From Eutrigla gurnardus (Eukaryota > Chordata > Actinopteri > Perciformes > Triglidae), in contig OY741277.1 in assembly GCA_963514095.1 (NCBI GenBank), positions 10,904,637 through 10,968,636 on the forward strand: 64,000 nucleotides of DNA, written 5' to 3'. How positions within the stretch are numbered: position 1 is the first letter of the stretch; each line of letters opens with the position of its first letter. The translations under genes were made by a program, and so were the position numbers. Positions 12,951-35,212 of this stretch are shown piece by piece. Under the pieces are notes generated by a model. It did no database searches. It worked only from the letters and a program-made list of their open reading frames with translations, and had not been told where the DNA came from.

Positions 12951-15900
12951 ATACATATGATAAGAAAACAGCTGCTAACACAATCCATAGCCTCCCCAGT
13001 CCATAAGCATGCGGTGACCGTCACCATGACGTTGCTATGCAGTAATAGTGTGATGATATTGTACAGGAAATCTCAGCATGATTTGACAGGTAGGTCTCAC
13101 ACCGTACAGCTGCACTGGGGGTTTCACGTGTTTCTGACTCCCAGACCCTCAGTTGCAGTGTGTTGCCTCTCTGTCTGCGCAGGATAGAGTGCGGGATGGA
13201 GGACCTTCACCATGGCAACCACTAATGCAGTATAGATGCAGAGACTGAGCCCACTGTTAATACAGGATCCATGGAAGGCAGGTGAAATGTCATGCTTGCT
13301 GTTGTTTTAAATGAGCACGTCATGTTTTTGATGTCTAGTGTGGTCCACACTAAATCCCACTTGGCTCTGCTGTGGAAATGAGGTCCCTGTATTAGTTCGT
13401 CACCACAGCATCCTCTCTACTCTCCTTTTTTCTCCAGTTTGTAGATGACAAAAGAATCTCTCCACAACATGGCTTCCTGTATAGCGGCACTTCATTTTTT
13501 TAACGTCAACTCTGCCCGTATTGTCAAGTGTCTCCTTCACATTGTTTCCTATATCGGCTTATACTGTCCAATCCTCATAATCCCACTGTAGTCTGAGTCA
13601 AATATCTGGTTCCTGCAGTGTCCTCTCACCTCCTTCTAGGATGTGATTTCTGTATCCTCCTCTGCACACGCTGGATTACAACTGGGCAACTTAAATGACA
13701 CATACCGGGTTAGGATAGAGCTTTGATTAAAGTGGCTTTTTGCTTGATGATTTATCAGGTTTTTGCCATCGGAAACAAAAGGGTAACAATTTCACCACTG
13801 TATGTTCTGTGGTGAATAAGAAGATGTTTAGATGATGCAATGTTTGCATGTCATGTGTAAAAGAAACTCACTGAAATATGCAGTGCAGCAAACAAAATAA
13901 AATATAGATATACAGAGGTAGTGCTGCTTAATAGTTTATTAAAGCTAATTAATCCATATTTGTGTGGATTATTGAGTTCACGGACTAACCCATGTTTTAC
14001 GTGGAGGACACTAGGCCTCATTTGTCTCATTCCCAGGCTAAATAAGAGAAATGTAATATTATATTTATAACCAACGGGGATATTTACCTAGACGAATAAA
14101 CACATTCACAGTTTAAGACACCTACAGCTCCAAAGTGTCTTAAAAAGAAATTATATGTTCGGTTTGCACGGCAGTGTGAGAGCCATTTTTCAAGAAGGCC
14201 ATAAGTCACAACCCTCTACACGAGAGTGTCCAAAACAAATAGTCCTTCCATGTAGCCTTCTTTAGTGCTTCCCTGATCTGGGCTGCTGTTCCAGTGTGCG
14301 TGTGTCCCTGTGTGTTCGGGGGTGTTTGTTTTGTCTGCCCCTATCTATAGCTGTGTCCTGCCCCTTTCTTTCACAGTTAGAGAAAGGAACCACACCCCTC
14401 AGGCCTTGGCCTAGCGCGTGTGTGTTTGGCGTTTCGTTCTCTTGGGATTTGGGGATCTCTACTGCGGTCTCTGTTCCTCAGCAGTAGGCACGCAACACCA
14501 AATACATGTATATTTGCACAATAACATAGGAAGAATGTGCATTACATAAAGGTACACAGGTGTACACACATTCACTACTTTATACCCTTTTGCTCCTCCT
14601 ACACACAGGAATAACCCCATCCATATAGAAAGCATTGAAACACGTAAACATGAAGGCATGTCCATATGTCAATGCAAGCATACTGACAGACACAACATGA
14701 TTGCACACACATGTGCATATGTAAACACACCACGTTAGCTTTAGCCAGTAAGAATAGAGCTTGAATGTGACCTGTGCTTCCCTGGTGAATATGAACCCCC
14801 CCAGGGAAAGCAAAACCTCCCTGTTTGTATGTGTTTGTGTGTTATTTCTGTTCCCCTGGCTTCTGTGTTTCATTAGGCTCGTCCTGTTGTTTGGTGACAG
14901 CAGAATGCACATACACACACATGCAGTTTCCTCACAAGCATGCATTAAGCCGGATGAGTGTACAAGTCAGGGTAGTGGTTGATTCTGTCGAGGTGTGTGC
15001 GTATGTGCACGTGGTGCAAGCAAGTAACAATCCATGCAATCCCCAATGGCTTGCTTATGTGTGCTGGTCCGTATTCTAATTTTTAATCTGCTCTGGCACA
15101 TTTTTGTTACTAAACTATAAGACACATTTGGAGAACACTGCGTTGGACTAAAAAGTCAAAATTCAAATTCTGACATTTTTTTAACATGGGAATGTTGTCA
15201 GACCAGTTATGTGGATACATTATAAAAGATGAAGGACTGATCTTTACCCAGTGAGCAGATTTATACTGTAAAATGTTCAAAGTGAATTGATCTGCACTTG
15301 CACGATATTGGATAGCAGCCGAATATTACCAGCAAAGGTGCACAATAATTCAGTCAGTATGGAAAATACAGCTAGAAATCAATCTTTTTTTTTTTTACTA
15401 TTTAGAATAAACGTTTGTTGTATTGTATTATTAATGAATGCAGCTGTATGTATTTTATAAACCACATTTATTCACATACAAACATATTCATGTTGATGTT
15501 GTTCTGTTCTGTTCTGTTTATTTTTTCTCAAATATGCCGTCTTGATGTCCATACCAATCTGCATTTATTAATAAATTGCAGGTGTAAATACTCGTCCAGT
15601 GAACTCCTCGTGCTGCCATGGTGGAACATGAATCCAGCTGGAAGAACAAGTGCTGTGTGGACTCCCTGAAGTGGTGCAACACTGGGTCATTGGAGAGCCA
15701 CAACGTGTTTGGGAACAGAACAGCCTGTGTTATTTCAGCACAGCTTGTTGGATGAAGGGCCATTTCACAGGCATTATGGATTAATCTTTGGCAGGATCTC
15801 TCCAGGATCAAACAAAATTGGATGTTTAACCTCATGTGTCCTAGAGCTGAGAGGTCTCTTGTGATAAACCAGGATAAAGAGGATTGAATCCGACCAACAT

Positions 15901-16960
15901 TGGGTTAAACATCACATACTTGTAAATGTATTTGAACTGACTCTTTATGAAAAGCTGAAAATATAGTGTGCATTCACATCCTTCCTCAGGTGAGTATAAT
16001 CCAAGCCTTGAAAATGTTTAAATTCATAACATTATCCCAGTAATATATCACTGCAGAAATAGGACAGGGATGGGCCTCTAGTGTAGTTCCCCAATCCACT
16101 TTATTATTGTTGTTATAAATAAAAAACTTTTGAATATATTGTAGTGTTGTACTTTCTGCACACTCCACCTTTTCCGTGTGATCCTTGACTACTCCCCCAA
16201 AAAACAAAAAAAACAAAAAAAATCTAAAAACCCTTTATAGACTTGTAAGCAAGCCATACAATCACCTGGTGTGCTGTTCAGGTAAAAACCAGCAACCTCC
16301 CATCTCTTGCCTCGCTTAGTTGGTAATATCATTGCGAGTATAGAAATGTTACCAAGTTCAGTTTGACATGTTTTAGGGCCTAAATTCAACAGGAATGCCA
16401 GGATATGTGATACATATAGGCACCAATAAAATGCACAATATGAGTGACATTATATAAAAAACGTTGACAAAGATGCACTGAAGGCATAAATAGTTTGCTT
16501 GAAGCACAGACAGTAAATCAGATGATAAACCCTATAATCTTAATCCAGTGATGTTGTGACAATCTTTCGCTGACTAAATGTTATTGTAACTAAAGTCCAA
16601 GTCTACCCATAGTGTTGCACCATCTCTTGAAACACTGTCAGCCCCCCACTGTCTTTGTTTAAGGGGACATTTTTCCATGATTTATTCATTGGACAAGTAC
16701 ATGCATTGTGTGACAGAAATACCATACAGTCGGGATTAATAATAAATGTATCATAGAGACATTTATGTTTTGAAAGTCTGTAAACAGGGGTGTTAACGAC
16801 GTCTGCATTTTGATTTATGATGCTTTAACACAGTTTCTTCAGGTACAACTCTTATCACACGTGTGAAATGTACATTCACCGGGGGATATTAAATATGCCC
16901 TTCAAATCTCATAAAATGCTTTTCTGATTTTTGTGTTGCACTTCCAAATTCAAGCTTAAC
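12951..16960. other. Intergenic DNA, no gene seen
   Basis: Unique-looking AT-rich sequence. A GT-rich to CA-rich patch lies around 14.3-14.95 kb. No exon or RNA gene was recognised. Confidence 0.5.
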
Positions 16961-17622
16961 TTAAAGTGGCAGTCCGTTAGATTTGAGATACGTTACTTGT
17001 AGCGGCCTCTTTGGCGGTAGATGGAACTGCAGGCGAGCCTCTGGGACCTCATCACCCTCACCCAACAGTGTCGACTGTCTCTCATCTGCGTGATGCCTTC
17101 AAATGCTCCACACTGAAAGGAGGTCCGTTGTTTTCCCTCGTTGGTGGTCACTTCTTCGCTTCTTGAACACTTTCCCTTCTTCACTTCGATTAGTTTTTTG
17201 TTTCTTTTTCTCTGGACTGGAAGTTGAATGGTCTTCTTTCTCTGCCTGTTGATCCTCCATTGTGAGTCAGCAGTAATGAAATGTACCTGGTTGGCCGGTC
17301 AAACACTCAAAGACAAGAGGGAGCCTGATTAGCAGTTGGAAGTTACCGATGTACGATTACAATGAAACGCATGCGCTTCCGTGAGTAGCTCCACCTGGGC
17401 AGACCAACCGCTGCTGACTGACGTAAAAAGCATGACTCATTTTTAATTGTGCATGGGAATGTCACCACAGACACTGAGATCCTATTTCTGGGCAAAGCAG
17501 CAGGTACAAGCACTTTCATTAGTGAGTGATCAATCAGCATTAATTGTTTAAACTCACTCTTTGATAGATAGTAACTTAAAAGACAATTAAATCAATGACA
17601 ATGTTACGGACTGCCACTTTAA
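16961..17622. mobile_element. Non-autonomous DNA transposon with TTAA duplications
   Basis: TTAA at 16961-16964 is followed by AGTGGCAGTCCGTTA; the right end reads TTACGGACTGCCACT before TTAA at 17619-17622. This gives 662 bp including TTAA target duplications, with an inverted repeat perfect over its outer 13 bp. TTAA duplications fit piggyBac or Kolobok-like elements. The minus strand holds short interrupted coding-like frames (from ATG at about 17261) but no transposase is recognisable. Confidence 0.85.
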
Positions 17623-19799
17623 TCACATATAAATATATTAAACCCTAATAACAGGAAATATAAACATGTTTTCAGAATAATTCTGAAGTGTTTTATTCGT
17701 AGGAATGTTTTAAATTGGGTGAGCTCTATTTCACAAGGGAACTTTTTTCATGAAGAAACTCACAAGTGCACTTGTGAGCAGGTTCAGATCATCAACCATC
17801 ACAAGCATGATTATGTCAGACAACGTGGGTTTGCTCTGTTCTTTAGTGTTTGATATTAAGAATGTATAATGGAAAAGTTGGACAATACTTAGTGTTGGGA
17901 GAGGAATACAGTACATGTCTTATTCAACTCAGATTTCTACAGTCACCAGCTTTCTCACAATACCTTTCCACCACTGTGTTTTGGAATATCATTAAAACAA
18001 CTGCACACCAGAGCATTATGTCATCTCGTTTTCTTTCAGTCACTCACTGCTCCTTGGTTTGGTTTTGGTCATATCAACATGCTCCTGTGGAATTGTGTCA
18101 CACATGAAAGGAACCGCTGGATTTCACAAATCACATCTGTACATTTAAACGACTGACAGCAGTATTTCCCACTACGGTTTCAAAGCCATTCAAAATAAAA
18201 TCAATCACTCTCAGTTGAAGTAATTTTCCCATGCTGCAATCTAATGACATGCAGACTCATTCTAGGTGATGTGTTGTAAATTGTGTACACTGGCTATGTT
18301 GATATGATTCCTCTGTATATCCTGTCCAGGGAATGCCGTGTTGACTGAATTACAATTTGGCTTTCTGTAATGTATTCCACACACATACTGTAAATAATGG
18401 AATAGCCTGTAGACAGATGACAGGAGAGGCGTTTACCTTTGTTTGCCCATGACATTGTTAGCTGTAGAATGAAGGGGCATTACGCAGGTAGCACATTACC
18501 TGCTCTCTACCTTTAATAACACAGAGATTAAGAGACCAAACACCGACTGGAGTACTTGTAAAGCATATTTAAATTTCATATGCGGCCTATCCACTAACTT
18601 ACTTACTATTGAGCCAAATAGAAAGTCATCTGAAAATTAATAGCCACAACTCTGTGATCTCGCAATAAAGGGGAGATCACACTACTCACTTGAAGGACCT
18701 CGGCTATGCCCATAGATCACTAATAATTTTAATGACTGAATCTGCTGTTTAATGAAGTAAAGAAAAAAATGATTAATCTAACTCTAACGATATTTTGAAG
18801 AAATAATCCTTTCAGCAAAGCGTGCATTGTTTGATCAATTAAGTCTGTTAAACAATTGCCTGAACTCTGATTTTCTTCCACTAAAAGTATCAAAACATTA
18901 GTGATGAATAATTTCCTTCGTATGCGAGATTTGATCTAATTCACAAACACAACTGAGTATCAGATTCGTCACTTGCTCAAGGTGCTCCAACCTGCTGAGT
19001 GACTTTTTCTTTGCCTGTTGCCTAATTGCACAATATGTTTTAGGAGGCTCATAGTCATTGAACTGCTTACTGAACTTACACATTAAGACAGCAATTTGAA
19101 TGACCAGCAGTATAGGGGGTTAGTGAACAAAACAGGCCAGCACTTGAGACCACTGACGTTTGACAGACATCCAGTGTCTATTGATAGACTGTTGTGCAAT
19201 AAATCCTTGTCAAGTTTTTGTTTGTAATGTTTATTATTGTGATGTAAAATGAACATAATTTGACCCATGGTATCACCTAGCTTCGTTTAATAAGACATTA
19301 AATAAGAACATGAAACAGATTGTGTTTTTCCGAACATCCCATTACTGTGTACATTACTGATTGTGTGCACTATTTAACTTGTTTTTAAGTCTGCAGGGTT
19401 TAGTTGTTTGTTCAGTCTGGGTCAGGGGACAGGTGATGGTGATAGAAGTGATGCTGTTTGCGTTTAAACTCACTGTCTCACTATGTATATGTTGCGGGAA
19501 TTATGCGCTTTTCACAATCCAAGAGGTTTAACTTGGGGAAAGAATCGGATTTCCCTTTTGTAGTCTGCCGGAACTTCATTCAATTGTGTATTCATACTCT
19601 CGCTGTAGAGATTCATTTTTCGCTCGTTTTGCTTAATTAAATCAAATAAAACTCACAACCGAGACACGTAGTTGTTATGATAAGTAAATATACGCAGAGG
19701 CGCGTGAGACTGGCATGAATTAGACATGAATGGGATTTTAGTTTCTACTTTATTCGAGGACACGGCAGGATATCTGACCGCTGGAGGTGTTCTCCGGTC
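17623..19799. other. Proximal upstream region of ctnnb1
   Basis: No gene seen. The last 100 bp before the TATA box become GC-rich (GAGGACACGGCAGG, GACCGCTGGAGGTGTTC). Distal and proximal control elements of ctnnb1 would be expected here, but none can be proved from one sequence. Confidence 0.45.
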
Positions 19800-19821
19800 T
19801 ATATAGAGGCGCCGCCATCTT
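19800..19821 (+). promoter_or_regulatory. ctnnb1 core promoter: TATA box and YY1-like site
   Basis: TATATA lies at 19800-19805 and is followed at 19811-19821 by GCCGCCATCTT, which matches the YY1 consensus (reverse complement AAGATGGCGGC). From memory, the human CTNNB1 promoter has the same order: a TATAA box followed within about 20 bp by GGCGCCATTTT. By normal TATA spacing, transcription would start near 19828-19835. The surrounding 19.8-20.4 kb is relatively rich in CpG. The assignment rests on motif order and on position upstream of a recognised gene; no transcript data were available. Confidence 0.6.
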
Positions 19822-19829
19822 ACATTTTC

Positions 19830-19986
19830 CAGTCGCTGCTGTTCCGGCCAAGTCGTTATCGACTGCGAAGGGAGTGAACGAGGGCTCCCCGCTGACGCTC
19901 GCCTTCACATATCCTTGACTTTTTCCATCTCTACGTGGTTTTTACTCTCCAGGACTCGAGTGGAGGGACTTGCTGTGTTGACAAGG
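19830..19986 (+). other. ctnnb1: ctnnb1 exon 1, non-coding 5'UTR (approximate)
   Basis: This is the inferred leader exon between the TATA-defined start and a donor at AAGG|GTATGC (GT at 19987-19988). It contains no ATG. The left edge is estimated from TATA spacing, and the donor is the best-looking one near the position expected from human. Further donors up to about 20.4 kb are possible, so both ends are uncertain. Confidence 0.45.
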
Positions 19987-26255
<6,269 letters not shown>

Positions 26256-26293
26256 ATCAGGAAGCTGTGTCGGCCGCAGTTTGAGAAAGGAAC

Positions 26294-26306
<13 letters not shown>
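26256..26306 (+). CDS. ctnnb1: ctnnb1 exon 2 (start codon exon)
   Basis: The exon carries 38 nt of 5'UTR and the first 13 coding nt (ATG at 26294), encoding MASQ plus one base. It is bounded by TTCCAG and G|GTGAGT. Human exon 2 has the same layout and phase (MATQ, phase 1). Confidence 0.93.
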
Positions 26307-32861
<6,555 letters not shown>

Positions 32862-32897
32862 ATACCAAGACCAACATTACACTACACTTTCTACTAG

Positions 32898-33211
32898 GTA
32901 AGAATATCTTCACAGTAGCCTTGTATTAGCCAGGATGGATTAGAGGCATTTTTGGGGCAACATGTAAAAGTGGAAGCACAGTCGGGAGGTTTTCTGTCTG
33001 GATAAATGGGCTGAGGGGGGAGAGGAGAGTGGATTCACTCACTGTGGCTGCTGCATGTTCAGACTGTTCCTAATTGCAAAGCTGTGTGATGTTACTGGGT
33101 GTTTGATCTGTGTGTGTGGTCTTTACCAATGTCTGTGCCCTGTCTCCTTCCTCTCGCCTCCTGTTTTTCCACTTATTCCTCCTCTTTTCTTTCACCCTCT
33201 CCTCTTTGCAG
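32898..33211 (+). other. Intron in the ctnnb1 3'UTR
   Basis: This 314-bp intron lies downstream of the stop codon, with donor GTAAGA at 32898 and acceptor TTTGCAG at 33205-33211. Its position matches the human exon 15/16 junction, where the next exon also begins CTGTAT. The exon-exon junction is 36 nt from the stop, within the usual 50-55 nt limit for escaping nonsense-mediated decay. Confidence 0.85.
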
Positions 33212-34040
33212 CTGTATCATGTGATCTGGATGAACCTGCATCGTGATTCGCCCATATGGAGGAGGCGGGGTTTCAGAAAGTGCCTGAAGAAGACTCAACA
33301 ACAGCAAGCAGAGTTTCCTGTCTATGGGAACTCCATTGGGACAAACTAGATTTAAGCGCGGTTCTGTTCTGGTCTCAGCCTGATGGTGAGCTGACTTCAA
33401 ATCCTGACGTGACACACAGATTTTGATCAACGGTTGATTTTTTTTTTTTTTTTTAAAGCCCTTTTTATGTACTTTGTTTTTCATTTTTACTTAATTTGGT
33501 TGGTTCATTTTTTATTCCTTTTTAATCCCCCCTCCCCCAAGTCTATAATGGTACAAACTGATTCTAGCTTGCTTTTTTTTCATTATCCTGAATTATGGTA
33601 TTCATTACTTGTTTTTACAGTCCCTTGTATTTTAAGTCTCTGGTAGTGTTGCGTTCTTTTAGTGGTAATGCTCCATCCAAGTAAAGAATCAGATCACATT
33701 TTAAATGGTGTCCAAACACTAAAGTTAATCGGTTGAATTGTATTCTGATGATAAAGTGTAACATTGTGTAGCTTTTGTATAAAAAAAAAAAAAAAACATG
33801 AATTGGAAATCATGGTCCAAATATCAAGCTATTTTCTTGCTTTAAAGGTGGACACTGATGTGTCTCTGCTGTTCCAAAGGGGGTGTAGCTGACCTAGCTG
33901 GATGGGTGTGGCTGTGGAAGGATGGGGGTGGAGGAGGGCTCTTATTGGTCTGCTGTTACTAAGGGGGGAGGTAGTAGGAGGAGCTGGTTGCTGTAGCCTG
34001 CTGTGTTTTGAAACAATAAAATGGACTGTCATTTCACCTG
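33212..34040 (+). other. ctnnb1: ctnnb1 exon 17: main 3'UTR
   Basis: This non-coding final exon contains blocks I recognise from the human CTNNB1 3'UTR, including TTTCAGAAAGTGCCTGA, TTTAAGTCTCTGGTAGTGTT and AAAGTGTAACATTGTGTAGC. It also holds a T-run near 33438 and an A-run near 33780. The cleavage site is estimated about 20 nt after AATAAA at 34015-34020. Confidence 0.88.
34015..34020 (+). terminator. ctnnb1 polyadenylation signal AATAAA
   Basis: A canonical AATAAA lies here, with GT-containing sequence downstream. A variant GATAAA at 33750-33755 sits in the conserved block where human has AATAAAGTGTAAC and could be a proximal site. Confidence 0.75.
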
Positions 34041-34999
34041 GACCCATCTGCGTCTAATTTCACCGAGACCTTGAATTCACGAGGATGCAAGTTGCACGTC
34101 GGCTCGTTTCTTATACTCCACTTAAATTATCTGATACAAGAATGCAGTATCAGGACATCGGTAGGTATGTACTGACCCGTTTTCAGACGGCAAAGGTAAC
34201 AATGAGACAACATGGATGTAAGGGGTGTGGAAAAACCAATGATCCAACATGCTATTACCCAACTTTCGACGGCTCCCTTAGTAGTAAGATTTGCATATTT
34301 TCTGCATGTTCATGATTTCCTTTTGTTTCACGGGATGTGGGTGGTGCTGCATGGAGGTTAGTGGTTGGAATACTTTTACCAACATACTGGCCCCTGTACA
34401 TTGTTCTGACAATGTTCAAGCAATTGGAACTCGGATGAGGATACCAGATATACCTGGGATCATGGAAAAGCTGCTACAAATGGTATAACAACTTGCATAG
34501 ACTGATGCTTGTTTTAAAAATGTCTGCAACTGTAACTGTCAGGCCTGTCTTTGTAGAGAATTGCATCAATCTATGTTCATGGCACTGGTCCATCATGTAG
34601 CACATCAACATTTATGTGGCAGTGTAATTACTGATTAAGAGACATTTCTGTGTGTGATGGCATTAACTTAAAAAAACTATGATGGCTCCCACCGTGGAAG
34701 TTTGGAGAAAACGTCTGACGGTCTCAATTAACTTTCATACTGTAATCCTGGTTGGTTGGTTGAAAGCTGCAGTCGGCAATCTTTTTGTCATTCAGCTAAC
34801 TTAGATTTTATGAGAGTCATGTAGAGGGACACACTGAGTGCTCTGATAACACAAAATCCACTCGGGTTTCAAAGGTTTTAAGAGACTAGACTAAGACTTG
34901 GCTATTTAAAAAATATATGTGAATTGAAACCGTCACAAACTACATATTACATTATACATCCAATCCAATTTCTTAGAATTAACTGATCAACCAAGAGAC
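34041..34999. other. Intergenic spacer between convergent genes
   Basis: About 1 kb separates the ctnnb1 and ulk4 3' ends. I see no gene here. It is modestly AT-rich; 34770-34900 (starting GCTGCAGTCGGCAA) resembles an old transposon fragment but could not be assigned. Confidence 0.5.
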
Positions 35000-35016
35000 A
35001 AAATAACTAAGGATGT

Positions 35017-35022
35017 TTTATT
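35017..35022 (-). terminator. ulk4 polyadenylation signal AATAAA
   Basis: TTTATT on the + strand reads AATAAA on the minus strand, about 135 nt after the ulk4 stop. This implies a short 3'UTR ending near 35000. Confidence 0.65.
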
Positions 35023-35157
35023 CCAAAATTGCCAACATCTTGAAAGTAAAATTCTAAAATGCAGACGACCAGTCATGAGTATCTCAAGTCTTCTGAGATG
35101 GTGAAATATTCAACGGTTCTGGTTTGCTTGAGGTTTGACGATTAAAATCTGTTAGGA

Positions 35158-35212
35158 TCAGGAAATCTCTTGGAGGATTTCAGCAGCCAGTGGAATCCCC
35201 TCGACTTGATGC
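35158..35212 (-). CDS. ulk4: ulk4 last coding exon
   Basis: The acceptor CATCTCAG lies just above 35212. The exon gives one base that completes an Arg codon, then HQVEGIPLAAEILQEIS and TGA (35160-35158). The human protein ends VAPLALEILQAVGH, so both the alignment and the end point agree. It is too short to be found by ORF length alone. Confidence 0.88.

Noticed and set aside
15518..15835. 105-codon minus-strand frame
   Set aside because: No recognisable domain; could be an old repeat fragment but no terminal repeats or target duplication were found.
33050..33250. Extra coding exon after the ctnnb1 stop
   Set aside because: The stop codon matches the human C-terminus exactly (…FDTDL), and sequence from 33212 onward aligns with known 3'UTR, not coding sequence.
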